Positions 1-7,481 of a stretch of 64,000 bases of DNA are shown piece after piece. Each line of letters begins with the position of its first letter. Position 1 is the stretch's first letter. The notes under the pieces were generated by a model, which ran no database searches, had not been told where the DNA came from, and was given only the letters and a program-made list of their open reading frames with translations. Position numbers and translations under genes: made by a program. Origin of the DNA: Plantibacter sp. Leaf314 (lineage in GTDB: Bacteria > Actinomycetota > Actinomycetes > Actinomycetales > Microbacteriaceae); the NCBI RefSeq assembly GCF_001423185.1, contig NZ_LMOB01000001.1, forward strand, positions 1,533,889 through 1,597,888, in the 5' to 3' direction.

Positions 1-2
1 AG

Positions 3-464
3 GCGCATGCACCCGACACCTCGGCGAACGTCACGGTGCAGCGCGGCAGCGTGACGGGCTCCGACGAGTGGGAGGCACCACTCGCCGAGGACGGGACGGT
101 GGTGCCGGGGGCGACCCTGGAGGAGGCCCGTTCGCTGCTCGCGACCGTTCGGGACGCCGGGTGGACACCCGTCGCCGTCTCCTGCTCCTTCGATCGCTCC
201 GGTGAGCTCGGGGCGGCGCGCGTGTTCGCCGTGAAGGAGCTCGGTGACTTCACCGCGGCGTTCGAGTCGCACGTGTCCCTCCGACTGACCGACCGTGTGG
301 CCTACGCGCCCTTCCACGACGAGGATGCGGATCCGTGGCGGCCGACCGCCCCCGTCGCGTCTGGCGACAGCTGCCTCGACACCGCGCCGGCTCCCGGCGA
401 GGACGCCCCACCTCCGGAGAACGTCCCGCTCCCCGACGAGCTGAACATCTCGCGCTGGTACTGA
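3..464 (+). CDS. Uncharacterised protein, 5' end outside the window
   Basis: The frame is open to the left edge, so the GTG at 36 is probably internal and the true start lies outside; about 153 residues are visible. I see no signal peptide, membrane segment or catalytic motif. A compact mixed alpha/beta stretch (EEARSLLATVRDAG ... VFAVKELGDFTAAF) is followed by a Pro/Asp/Glu-rich tail that is probably disordered and ends NISRWY. It converges on the XRE gene, with its stop 51 bp from that gene's stop. I do not recognise the family. That it is coding is supported by G/C-rich third positions and the absence of a better competing frame. Confidence 0.6.
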   Translation, partial: AHAPDTSANVTVQRGSVTGSDEWEAPLAEDGTVVPGATLEEARSLLATVRDAGWTPVAVSCSFDRSGELGAARVFAVKELGDFTAAFESHVSLRLTDRVAYAPFHDEDADPWRPTAPVASGDSCLDTAPAPGEDAPPPENVPLPDELNISRWY

Positions 465-515
465 ACGGCGGCGATCATGACCCGACTCGTCCGACGATGA
501 CCGCTGAGGTGCGGC

Positions 516-725
516 TCATCGCCGGGGAGGTTCGCCATCCGGTTCGAAGAGGTCCTCGATGTGGATCCCGAACAGCGCCGCGAGGCGGAATGCGAGGGGC
601 AGGCTGGGGTCGAATCGCCCTTTCTCGATCGAGATGACGGTCAGACGCGTGACGCCGACCAGTTCAGCCAGGTGGGCCTGCGACCAACCGGCGTCCTGAC
701 GACGTTCCCTGAGCGAGTTCTTCAC
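516..725 (-). CDS. XRE-family transcriptional regulator, small HTH protein
   Basis: This 69-residue protein is essentially one Cro/C1-type helix-turn-helix: LRERRQDAGWSQAHLAELVGV, then TRLTVISIEKGRFDPSLPLAFRLAALFG, ending in the IEDLFEPD tail typical of short YozG/Xre-like regulators. The GTG start at 725 overlaps the TGA of the upstream membrane-protein gene (GTGA), so the two are translationally coupled. Small XRE proteins paired with a small membrane protein are common in Gram-positive bacteria; the partner often modulates the regulator, which is inference here. A direct repeat in front of the pair (1139-1166) could be its autoregulatory site. Longer versions of this frame run into the membrane-protein gene and are not credible. 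Confidence 0.85.
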   Translation of the reverse strand: MKNSLRERRQDAGWSQAHLAELVGVTRLTVISIEKGRFDPSLPLAFRLAALFGIHIEDLFEPDGEPPRR

Positions 726-1126
726 GCCCGGACTGCACGCGTGCGGGCGATCGCGTACCGCGTGGCCGTCGAGGCGAAGGCGACGAGCAGGACGCCGAGC
801 AGCACGAGCTGTGTCGGCAGTTCCGACCGCACGATCGAGATCGCCGCGAGCCCGAGCCCGACCGCCAGGACCACGTCGGTCGCCGTACCGGCGAGCGCCG
901 TGTTCATCCAGGTCGCCTCCGCAGTCTCGGACGTGTGCGGCGAGGGCTGGCTCTTGGGGGCCACGGCGATGATCCAGCCCAGCATCACGCCGAACGGGAG
1001 GGCGGCGAGGGCGAAGACGATCCCCGAGAGACCGGCGGCGATCGGCGAGAGCGCCCAGGCCACCACCCCGGCGAGGGTCGAGACCGCCGCTCCGATCAGG
1101 ACGGCGACGAACCAGCGAATCATCAT
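722..1126 (-). CDS. Small multi-pass membrane protein coupled to the XRE regulator
   Basis: 134 residues with four hydrophobic segments: residues ~4-26, ~30-53 (containing LSGIVFALAALPFGVMLGWII), ~74-97 and ~105-121. A short polar cytosolic or extracytosolic loop (KSQPSPHTSETAE) joins the two halves. The start is the ATG at 1126, preceded on the minus strand by GGAGG about 6 nt away. The stop overlaps the XRE start by 4 nt. Its layout resembles the DUF2178/DUF2975-type membrane partners of small XRE regulators, but I cannot assign a family from sequence alone. The function is unknown; it may be a sensor or anchor for the regulator. Confidence 0.75.
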   Translation of the reverse strand: MMIRWFVAVLIGAAVSTLAGVVAWALSPIAAGLSGIVFALAALPFGVMLGWIIAVAPKSQPSPHTSETAEATWMNTALAGTATDVVLAVGLGLAAISIVRSELPTQLVLLGVLLVAFASTATRYAIARTRAVRA

Positions 1127-1138
1127 GTTTCCTCCATG

Positions 1139-1166
1139 TATAGCGAACTATGCGTATAGCAAACTG
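1139..1166 (-). promoter_or_regulatory. Direct-repeat operator candidate upstream of the XRE operon
   Basis: On the minus strand two near-identical 11-mers, AGTTTGCTATA and AGTTCGCTATA, lie exactly 16 bp apart, about 13-40 bp upstream of the membrane-protein ATG and just before its GGAGG. The stretch is much more AT-rich than its surroundings. The spacing and position suit a promoter/operator bound by the small XRE protein encoded downstream. No convincing -35/-10 pair could be fixed. Confidence 0.4.
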
Positions 1167-1290
1167 TACATCACGAGTCGCGAACCCGAGACCACACACG
1201 GGAGACCGCAGACGCCGCGGTCGCGACCGCAGCCGATCCCAGGGTCGACTCAGGGTGATCCCGGAGGTTCCCGGGGTTGCCACGCGACGG

Positions 1291-1335
1291 AACGCGATAT
1301 ATCGTGAGTTTCAGCTCAACGCGATATATCGCGTT
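1291..1335 (+). promoter_or_regulatory. Double palindromic operator (PadR-type candidate)
   Basis: Two copies of an AT-centred palindrome: AACGCGATATATCGTGAG at 1291-1308 and the perfect 18-bp palindrome AACGCGATATATCGCGTT at 1318-1335. Their centres are 27 bp apart, and the second ends 20 bp before the ATG of the DUF4097 gene. The PadR regulator is the second gene of this operon, so autoregulation is the simplest reading. The ribosome-binding site GGAAGG follows at 1341-1346. Confidence 0.6.
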
Positions 1336-1355
1336 CAATCGGAAGGAAGCGCACC

Positions 1356-2207
1356 ATGGCACAGGAGAAGTGGATCATCGCCCCCGGCGAGAGCCGCATC
1401 ATCGACCTCGAGCTCGTGAGGCGGCTGAAGGTCGGCCTCATCGGCGGCCAGGTCGACATCATCGGGCACGACGAGCCCGGTGCGCGCATCGAGGTCGGCG
1501 CCGTCACCGGCAAGGACCTCAAGATCACCATCGACGGCGACGTCGCGGAGATCGACCACCCGCAGCTGCGCTGGGACAACTTCCTCGAGGTCTTCTCGAA
1601 CTTCGGCGCAAACCGCGCCACCGCCCAGGTGAGCGTGCTCGTCCCACGGGACATCGCGCTCACACTCGGCGTCGTGAGCGCCGGCGCGCTCGTCTCCGGA
1701 CTCACCGCCGACGTGAAGCTCAACACCGTCTCGGGCGACCTCGTGGCCGACCGCATGACCGGCCGCCTCGACCTCAACTCCGTCAGCGGCGAGGTCACCG
1801 TCCAGCACCACACCGGCCGCATCAACGCCCACACCGTGTCCGGCGACGTCACCGTCTCCGGCGACATCACGAGGGCGTCCGTCGACGGGGTGTCCTCCGA
1901 CCTCCTCCTCGACGTCCACGGCGCCGCGGAGCAGCTCGACCTGAACACCGTGAGCGGCGCGATCACGGTCCGACTCGACGACGACCTCGCCGCGCGCTAC
2001 ACGGCGAACTCCGTCGGCGGGCGCCTCGCCATCGACGGCGTCGTCCTCAAGGGGCTGCGCGGCGGCGGCTACAGCTCGCACACCGGCGCCCTGTCCGGTC
2101 AGTTCGCCGAGGTGCGCCTCAACACCGTCGGCGGTGCGGTCACGGTCCTCCGACGCGCGACTGCAGAGCCCGCCACGGCGACCGCCGGGAGCGAGGCCGG
2201 AGCATGA
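1356..2207 (+). CDS. DUF4097-family beta-repeat protein
   Basis: 283 residues. After a short N-terminal part the protein is a ladder of beta-strand repeats with the recurring pattern (L/V)xxxSGxVxVxxxTGxI (for example LNTVSGDLVADRMTGRLDLN, then SVSGEVTVQHHTGRIN). This is the DUF4097 (putative adhesin, PF13349-like) signature. There is no signal peptide or membrane segment, so it is probably cytosolic. The start is the ATG with GGAAGG 10 nt upstream. It overlaps the PadR gene by 4 bp (ATGA). Pairing of a DUF4097 protein with a PadR regulator is common in actinobacteria and usually linked to envelope stress or drug response; the biochemical role is unknown. Confidence 0.85.
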   Translation: MAQEKWIIAPGESRIIDLELVRRLKVGLIGGQVDIIGHDEPGARIEVGAVTGKDLKITIDGDVAEIDHPQLRWDNFLEVFSNFGANRATAQVSVLVPRDIALTLGVVSAGALVSGLTADVKLNTVSGDLVADRMTGRLDLNSVSGEVTVQHHTGRINAHTVSGDVTVSGDITRASVDGVSSDLLLDVHGAAEQLDLNTVSGAITVRLDDDLAARYTANSVGGRLAIDGVVLKGLRGGGYSSHTGALSGQFAEVRLNTVGGAVTVLRRATAEPATATAGSEAGA

Positions 2208-2836
2208 GCCCCGTCTTCGCGCACGGCAGTCTGCGCCTGTACCTGCTGAGCCTCCTGGAGGAGTCGCCCAAGCACGGGTATGAACTCATCCAGGCGCTGA
2301 CGGATCGGAGCGGCGGGACGTACAGCCCGAGCGCCGGCACCATCTACCCCCGCCTCGCGAAGCTCGAGGAGGAGGGCTTGGTCACCAAGACGAGCGACGG
2401 CCGGAAGAGCGTCTACGAGATCACCGAGGCCGGCCGAGCGGAACTCGCGGCACGCGCCGGCGAACTCGACGGCATCGAGGACCAGCTCACCGACTCCGTG
2501 CGCCGGATCGCCGACGAGGTCCGGAGCGGGGTGACGGCTGCCATGAAGAGCCTGCGCGCCGATCTCGCCTCCGCGGCGCGTGAGGCGAAGCAGTCGTCGA
2601 AGCCCGGGCCGAGCTGGACGACCGCCTCCGAGGAGAGCGCGGACCAGAAGGTGCAGGGCCGCCTGGCGCTGCACGAGACGGACGTGTCGATCAACGAGTT
2701 CCGACAGGCGGTCCGTGCTGAGCTCCGCGAACACGTCGCACGCGGTGGTGTCCTCGACGAGGCGACCGTCTCCGCCCTGCGCGCCGACCTCGTCGCCGTC
2801 CGCGACCGCCTGCAGGAGCGACTCCGCAGCTCCTGA
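2204..2836 (+). CDS. PadR-family transcriptional regulator
   Basis: 210 residues. The N-terminal winged helix (residues ~5-80) carries the PadR hallmarks LYLLSLLEESPKHGYELIQAL, SAGTIYPRLAKLEEEGLV and KSVYEITEAGRAEL. The C-terminal part is a long, charged, predicted coiled region (~80-210) with a Ser/Lys-rich linker around residue 125. It is longer than the ~110-residue minimal PadR proteins, so it belongs to the subgroup with a C-terminal helical dimerisation domain. Its start overlaps the stop of the DUF4097 gene (ATGA), so it is coupled to it. It probably represses its own operon through the palindromes at 1291-1335. A perfect hairpin terminator follows. Confidence 0.9.
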   Translation: MSPVFAHGSLRLYLLSLLEESPKHGYELIQALTDRSGGTYSPSAGTIYPRLAKLEEEGLVTKTSDGRKSVYEITEAGRAELAARAGELDGIEDQLTDSVRRIADEVRSGVTAAMKSLRADLASAAREAKQSSKPGPSWTTASEESADQKVQGRLALHETDVSINEFRQAVRAELREHVARGGVLDEATVSALRADLVAVRDRLQERLRSS

Positions 2837-2850
2837 CGATCGACGGACGA

Positions 2851-2888
2851 CGAAGCGCCCGCCTCCACATCGGGAGGCGGGCGCTTCG
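2851..2888. terminator. Bidirectional hairpin terminator
   Basis: A perfect 16-bp stem (CGAAGCGCCCGCCTCC paired with its complement at 2873-2888) with loop ACATCG lies between the convergent padR and septum-formation genes. A pyrimidine-rich stretch follows on the plus strand. Confidence 0.8.
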
Positions 2889-2899
2889 TCGTCCTCGCG

Positions 2900-3406
2900 T
2901 CAGCGCGCGGCGCCGGCGAGCGAGCCCGTGGTCGCGGCGGTGTCGAAGATCACGCAGGTGACGAGCCGGTCGCCCATCTCCTCCCAGCTGCCCTTCGTCG
3001 GGGTGTAGTAGTTGAACTCGAGCGTGGAGTCCTCGTAGGCGATCCCGGTGAACGGCTGGAACTGCGCGGAGCAGCCGTCGTCGGCCTGCTGCGTGACCGC
3101 CTCGTCACCCGGCCATTCGTCGCCGGTCAGGGTGACCTCGCCGTACACCTCGTACTGGTGGGGCTCGGAGCACGGCACGGTGGGCACCTCGGAGACCTCC
3201 TCCGAGGACGACTCGTCGTTCAAGCAGTCGCCGACGGAGAGCGTGAAGACGTCGGTGGTGCCCCCACCGACGATCTCGCCGGACTGCGCGTCACGGGTCT
3301 CGGCCGGCTTCGGGAGGATGCCCTCCACGACACTGCAACCGGAGAGCGTCAGGGCCGCGGCGAGGGCGGCGAGGGCGAGCGGGAGGAGACGACGGCGAGC
3401 GGTCAC
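2900..3406 (-). CDS. Septum-formation-family lipoprotein
   Basis: 168 residues. A signal peptide (residues 1-23) ends in the lipobox LSGC, so Cys24 would be the lipidated residue and the protein sits on the outer face of the membrane. The mature part contains FTLSVGDCLND ... VPTVPCSEPHQYEVYG, the cysteine-containing core of the 'septum formation' family (PF13845-like), plus two further Cys (DDGCSAQF, LVTCVIF) that could make two disulfides. The start is the GTG at 3406, giving the MTARRR charged n-region. It is monocistronic and converges on padR. The family name derives from an actinobacterial septum-formation gene; the exact function here is not established. Confidence 0.85.
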   Translation of the reverse strand: MTARRRLLPLALAALAAALTLSGCSVVEGILPKPAETRDAQSGEIVGGGTTDVFTLSVGDCLNDESSSEEVSEVPTVPCSEPHQYEVYGEVTLTGDEWPGDEAVTQQADDGCSAQFQPFTGIAYEDSTLEFNYYTPTKGSWEEMGDRLVTCVIFDTAATTGSLAGAAR

Positions 3407-3577
3407 GATGAGTGTCCTTGCGGTGGGTGGTCGATCACGAGCGGCTGTCCCGGCTCACAGCCAGGCAACAGCCGTCGATCAGGATATTGCTCGGCCGTTC
3501 TGGTCCGCCACTCCCCCGCTCGATGAACACTGCGTCACGGTCGGGTGACGATGCCTGTCCATCCAGCCCATCTCCGC

Positions 3578-3605
3578 TTGACTCCCCTTGGCGAAGGAGT
3601 AATAT
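3578..3605 (+). promoter_or_regulatory. Promoter TTGACT-N16-TAATAT
   Basis: The -35 TTGACT (3578-3583) and -10 TAATAT (3600-3605) are 16 bp apart, close to the housekeeping consensus. The expected transcription start is ~3612-3614, which coincides with the GTG at 3614. This argues for a leaderless transcript and against the in-frame upstream GTG at 3545, which would lie before the promoter. Confidence 0.7.
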
Positions 3606-3613
3606 CGCCGCTC

Positions 3614-5671
3614 GTGACAACTGAGGGTCGAGAGCCCGGGACAGAACCACGATCAGCAAAACGCTGGTTGATCGGGGACCCGCTGCCGACCGACAACCTG
3701 GAGGGCCAGCTCCTCCCCAAGCGCCTCGCGCTGCCGATCTTCGCGAGCGACGCGCTGTCGAGTGTCGCTTACGCTCCGCAGGAACTCCTCATGATCCTGA
3801 CCCTCGGCGGGCTCGCCTTCCTGAGCTTCGCGCCCTGGGTCGCCGCGTGTGTCGTGATCCTGCTGGTCGTGGTCGTCGCGAGCTACCGGCAGCTCATCAA
3901 GGCGTACCCCTCGGGCGGTGGCGACTACGAGGTCGCGCACCGCAACCTCGGCGAGAAGGCCGGCCTCGTCGTCGCCTCGGCGTTGCTCGTCGACTACGTC
4001 CTGACGGTCGCCGTGTCGGTCGCCTCCGGCGTCGACAACATCATCTCCGCGATCCCCGGGCTGAACCCGTGGCGCGTGGAGCTCGCGGTCGGCTTCGTGC
4101 TCGTGCTCATGGCCGTGAACCTCCGAGGCGTCCGCGAGTCGAGCAAGGCCTTCGCGATCCCCACCTACTTCTTCATCGCGAGCGTGCTCGTCATGATCGT
4201 CGCCGGCCTCGCGCGCACCTTCCTCGGCGACGCCCCGGTGGCGTCGAGCGCCGAGTTCACGGTGCAGGGCGAGAGCCTCACGCAGGCCGCGTTCATCCTG
4301 CTCCTCCTCCGCGCGTTCTCCTCCGGCTGTTCGGCACTGACGGGGGTCGAGGCGGTCTCGAACGGTGTCCCCGCGTTCCGTCGCCCGCAGATCAAGAACG
4401 CGCAGAAGACCCTCGTCCTCATGGGCGGAACGGCCATCGTGCTGTTCGTCGGACTCACCGCCCTCGCGCTCATCTCCCGCGTGCACTACGCCGAGAACGC
4501 CTGCCACCTCGAAGGGTTCGCGAACTGCGCCACCACGCCGCAGCCGAGTCTCATGGCGCAGGTCGCGACCGCGGTGTTCGGCGCGAACAGCATCCCGTTC
4601 TTCCTCATCCAGGCGGCGACGGCGTGCGTCCTCCTCCTCGCCGCCAACACCGCGTTCAACGGGTTCCCGCTCCTCGGCTCCGTCCTCGCGCGCGACTCCT
4701 ACGCCCCCAAGTCGCTCAACACCCGCGGCGACCGCCTCGTGTTCTCGAACGGCATGATCATCCTCGGTCTCGCCGCCTGCGCGATCCTCGTGGTCTACCA
4801 GGCCAACCTCACGCAGCTCATCCAGCTGTACATCATCGGGGTCTTCGTCTCGTTCACGCTCGGGCAGACCGGCATGGTGAAGCACTGGCTGCGCATGCTC
4901 CGGGAGGGCTGCGACAACCGGGGCTCCGTCTACCGAGGCCTCGCGATCAACGCGTTCGGCGCACTCCTCACCGCGAGCGTCCTCATCGTCGTCACGATCA
5001 CGAAGTTCACCCACGGCGCATGGCTCGTGTTCGTGCTCATGCCGATCCTCTTCGTGCTCATGCTGGGCGTCAACCGCTACTACCGCGACGTCGAGAAGGA
5101 GGTCGAGGTCGACCCGACCACCACCTTCGGAGCGACGGGCGACCACGCGATCGTCCTCGTCGGCAAGATGCAGAAGCCGATCCTCAAGGCGCTCGACTAC
5201 GCGATCGCGGCCAAGCACGACAGCCTCGAGGCCGTGCACATCTCGGTCGACCCCGAGTCCACGAAACTGCTCGAGCAGCAGTGGATCGAGCAGAACATCC
5301 ACGTCCCGCTCGTCATCCTCGAGTCGCCGTACCGCGAGTTCGCGATGCCGCTCGCGAAGTACATCAAGGCCCACCGCGCGGAGCACGGCTCCGAGGTCGT
5401 GACGGTCTACATGCCGCAGTACATCGTCGGCCACTGGTGGGAGAGCCTCCTCCACAACCGGCGGGCTTCACGGATCCGCAACCAGATCATGCTCGTGCAC
5501 GGCGTCACCGTGGCGCTCGTGCCGTGGTTGCTCGACTCCTCGGAGCTCATCTACGGCCGCCGGTCCCGTCCGCTGCCCGGGCAGGAGCGACGCGGCGAGA
5601 TCGTGCGCGTGAAGAAACCGATCGAGCGGAAGCCGCACATCGACCGCAACACGGGCCGCACGAGGACCTGA
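3614..5671 (+). CDS. APC-superfamily permease, KimA-like potassium importer
   Basis: 685 residues from the GTG at 3614, chosen because a strong promoter ends 8 nt upstream; a longer frame could start at GTG 3545. The N-terminal ~480 residues contain about twelve membrane segments and the motifs LPIFASDALSSVAYAPQE, SYRQLIKAYPSGGGDYEVA, NLGEKAGL and LLVDYVLTVAVSVASG, which match KimA (YdaO), the high-affinity potassium importer of Bacillus. The C-terminal ~180 residues form a soluble Usp-like domain (HAIVLVGKMQKPILKALDYAI). In KimA relatives this region controls gating and binds c-di-AMP. Potassium as substrate is inferred from family resemblance; an amino-acid permease is the alternative. Confidence 0.8.
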   Translation: MTTEGREPGTEPRSAKRWLIGDPLPTDNLEGQLLPKRLALPIFASDALSSVAYAPQELLMILTLGGLAFLSFAPWVAACVVILLVVVVASYRQLIKAYPSGGGDYEVAHRNLGEKAGLVVASALLVDYVLTVAVSVASGVDNIISAIPGLNPWRVELAVGFVLVLMAVNLRGVRESSKAFAIPTYFFIASVLVMIVAGLARTFLGDAPVASSAEFTVQGESLTQAAFILLLLRAFSSGCSALTGVEAVSNGVPAFRRPQIKNAQKTLVLMGGTAIVLFVGLTALALISRVHYAENACHLEGFANCATTPQPSLMAQVATAVFGANSIPFFLIQAATACVLLLAANTAFNGFPLLGSVLARDSYAPKSLNTRGDRLVFSNGMIILGLAACAILVVYQANLTQLIQLYIIGVFVSFTLGQTGMVKHWLRMLREGCDNRGSVYRGLAINAFGALLTASVLIVVTITKFTHGAWLVFVLMPILFVLMLGVNRYYRDVEKEVEVDPTTTFGATGDHAIVLVGKMQKPILKALDYAIAAKHDSLEAVHISVDPESTKLLEQQWIEQNIHVPLVILESPYREFAMPLAKYIKAHRAEHGSEVVTVYMPQYIVGHWWESLLHNRRASRIRNQIMLVHGVTVALVPWLLDSSELIYGRRSRPLPGQERRGEIVRVKKPIERKPHIDRNTGRTRT

Positions 5672-5677
5672 GCCGAG

Positions 5678-5693
5678 CGCCCGGCGCCGGGCG
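5678..5693. terminator. Short GC palindrome between convergent genes
   Basis: The 16-bp perfect palindrome CGCCCGGCGCCGGGCG lies directly after the permease stop and before the stop of the convergent AraC gene. It could form a 6-bp stem with a GCGC loop. This is a weak terminator candidate without a T-run. Confidence 0.35.
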
Positions 5694-5708
5694 TCACCGG
5701 TCAGCGTG

Positions 5709-6530
5709 TCATCGGTCCGGGCGACTGTCGGGATCACGACGGTAGCCCGTCGGCGTCAGCCCGAGCACCCGTCGGAAGTCCGAGGTCAGGTGCGCGTGGT
5801 CGGCGTAGCCGAGGTCCGCGGCGACCTGGGCGATCGTGACGTCGGCGTCGTCTCGGAGCCGCTGCGCCGCCTCCTGCAACCGATAGCGCCGGATGATCGT
5901 CAGGGGCGGCAGCCCGACGGACCGCTGCGCGAGCCGCTGGACGGCACGGACGCCCACGCCGAGGCGTGCTGCGAGCTGCTCGACCCTGACGATGTCGCGG
6001 TCACCCGCAACGACCTCCTCCAGCCGGTTGGCGAGCAGTCCGTCGGCGTCGACCGTCGGGAACCGGTCGGCGCACCAGGCCTGGCAGGCGCGAACCGCCC
6101 CGCTGCGGGCGGCGTCGCGGTCCGGATCGGCCATCGCCGCCACCACGTCGCCGTGGAGCGACGGCGCTGCGAACGGCACCTCGACGTCGCGGAGCGCCCC
6201 GGGATCGTCGATCAGGGTCATGAGCGCCGCCGGCCGCAGCAGCATGCCGACCGCCCAGCCGCTCCCCGTGAGATCGCGGTGGGACGCGCTCGTCGTCGGG
6301 CCGGCGAGCGTCACCGCATCCGGCCCGACGACGAGGTTCGATGCGGGGAACGGCAGCAGCTCCTGGCGGGAGGTGCGCCCCGGCGCGAGTCGCCACTCCG
6401 GGATCCAGAACCACCGGACGAGGCCGGAGAGCTCGGCCGGCGCCTCCACCCGGTGGAAGGTCGGCAACCGGGCCGGGTAGAGCACGCCGCGGGGATCGAT
6501 GGACGCCCCGGTGCCGTCGATACCGGACAT
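5709..6530 (-). CDS. AraC-family transcriptional regulator
   Basis: 273 residues. The C-terminal ~105 residues carry two helix-turn-helices: LAARLGVGVRAVQRLAQRSVG, then YRLQEAAQRLRDDADVTIAQVAADLGYADHAHLTSDFRRVLGLTPTGYRR, the classical AraC signature. The N-terminal half (residues ~20-150, with PAELSGLVRWFWIPEW) matches the DUF6597-type domain of AraC regulators that often precede glyoxalase/VOC or DNA-repair genes. The start is the ATG at 6530. It is divergent from the VOC gene at 6591 and may regulate it, which is inferred from position. The 60-bp intergenic region holds the divergent promoters. Confidence 0.88.
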   Translation of the reverse strand: MSGIDGTGASIDPRGVLYPARLPTFHRVEAPAELSGLVRWFWIPEWRLAPGRTSRQELLPFPASNLVVGPDAVTLAGPTTSASHRDLTGSGWAVGMLLRPAALMTLIDDPGALRDVEVPFAAPSLHGDVVAAMADPDRDAARSGAVRACQAWCADRFPTVDADGLLANRLEEVVAGDRDIVRVEQLAARLGVGVRAVQRLAQRSVGLPPLTIIRRYRLQEAAQRLRDDADVTIAQVAADLGYADHAHLTSDFRRVLGLTPTGYRRDPDSRPDR

Positions 6531-6578
6531 CTGGCCCTCTCGTCGCGAATCTCCAAGCCATACGGCCCTGCTGGTCCG

Positions 6579-6590
6579 TACCGTCGCAGC
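6579..6590 (+). promoter_or_regulatory. -10 element TACCGT, predicted leaderless start
   Basis: TACCGT (6579-6584) is followed by exactly six bases and then the ATG at 6591, with no ribosome-binding site in between. Transcription would start at or next to the ATG. Confidence 0.5.
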
Positions 6591-7109
6591 ATGAGCGAAT
6601 CCACTGCATCGAAGACCGGTGTCACCGGCGACCACACCACCGCCGGGGTGCCTAACGGTTCCACGAGCCTGACCCCGTTCCTCGTGGTGGCTCGCGCCGC
6701 CGAGGCGATCGAATTCTACCGAGCGGTCCTCGGGGCGCGACTGGTGGACGCCACCGAGATGGGCGGCGTCGTCGTGCACGCCGAACTCGACCTCGGCGAC
6801 GGACGCCTCCAACTCGGGGAACCGAACCCGGAGTACGGCTTGATCCCTGCGCCCGGCGGCGAGTCCGACTGCTACTCCCTGGGCTTCTTCTGCGCCGACG
6901 TGGATGCGGTGGTCGCGAGGGCCACGGCCGCGGGTGCGACGATCCGGGAGCCGGCCACGGACTTCGTCTCCGGCGACCGCTTCGCGTCGATCCGCGACCC
7001 GTTCGGCGTCCGCTGGTCGATCATGTCCCGCATCGAGGACCTGTCCGAGGAGGAGAGCGCTCGACGCGTGGCCGACTGGGCGGCACAGGCCGCGTCCGGT
7101 CGGAGCTGA
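6591..7109 (+). CDS. VOC/glyoxalase-superfamily protein
   Basis: 172 residues. One pair of beta-alpha-beta-beta-beta modules: LTPFLVVARAAEAIEFYRAVLGARL, VVHAELDLGDGRLQLGEP, then YSLGFFCADVDAVVARATAAGATI and FASIRDPFGVRWSIMSRIED. This is the PhnB/YdfO-like VOC pattern in which the last strand carries DPFGxxW. Residues ~1-27 are an unstructured N-terminal extension. There is no obvious complete set of metal ligands for true glyoxalase I, so a binding or antibiotic/metabolite-resistance role is as likely as catalysis. It is transcribed divergently from the AraC regulator. The start ATG has a -10 element 6 nt upstream and no Shine-Dalgarno sequence. Confidence 0.82.
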   Translation: MSESTASKTGVTGDHTTAGVPNGSTSLTPFLVVARAAEAIEFYRAVLGARLVDATEMGGVVVHAELDLGDGRLQLGEPNPEYGLIPAPGGESDCYSLGFFCADVDAVVARATAAGATIREPATDFVSGDRFASIRDPFGVRWSIMSRIEDLSEEESARRVADWAAQAASGRS

Positions 7110-7121
7110 CAGACTGAGGGC

Positions 7122-7412
7122 ATGTTCACCTGGGGTCTCTCGCTGCTCTTCCTCGCGGCCGTGTCCGGCACCCTCTCGATGGCGCGACTGATCGCGGCGA
7201 ACCCCGACTCCCCGCTGCCGATGTGGCAGGGGCGGCCGCAGCGGCTCCCCCAGTTCACGATCATCCTGCGCGGACTCTCCGGCGGCCTCGGGGTGTTCGG
7301 CGTCTTCCTCCTGTGGTCGGAGATCGGGTTCTGGAGCGTCCTGCTGCTCGTCGTCGCCCTCGGCATCCCCATCGCGCTCAACATCCGGCACAACCGCCGG
7401 TTCGAGGCATAG
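7122..7412 (+). CDS. Small membrane protein of unknown function
   Basis: 96 residues, begun by ATG 12 bp after the VOC stop. Three hydrophobic segments (residues ~3-22, ~43-62, ~68-87) are separated by a polar loop, NPDSPLPMWQGRPQRLPQ, and the C-terminus is basic (NIRHNRRFEA). I recognise no family. CAGACT, six bases before the ATG, could be a weak -10 giving a separate leaderless transcript; otherwise it is read through from the VOC gene. Two tandem hairpins follow the stop. Confidence 0.7.
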   Translation: MFTWGLSLLFLAAVSGTLSMARLIAANPDSPLPMWQGRPQRLPQFTIILRGLSGGLGVFGVFLLWSEIGFWSVLLLVVALGIPIALNIRHNRRFEA

Positions 7413-7419
7413 CCGCCGT

Positions 7420-7480
7420 GTTCGATCGCCCATCTTCGGGCGAACGAACGCTCATTCGCCCAGAATTGGGCGAATGAGCG
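7420..7480. terminator. Tandem related hairpins between convergent genes
   Basis: Hairpin 1 (7420-7449) pairs GTTCGATCGCCC with GGGCGAACGAAC, with one mismatch. Hairpin 2 (7449-7480) pairs CGCTCATTCGCCCA with its exact complement over loop GAAT. The two share the core TCGCCCA..TGGGCGA, suggesting duplication. They sit between a plus-strand membrane gene and the minus-strand crcB operon, so they probably terminate both. Confidence 0.65.
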
Positions 7481-7481
7481 G

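Noticed and set aside
3545..3613. Longer N-terminus for the KimA-like permease from GTG 3545
   Set aside because: A strong promoter lies inside this stretch (3578-3605), so an mRNA starting there could not encode it; the extra residues show no family similarity.
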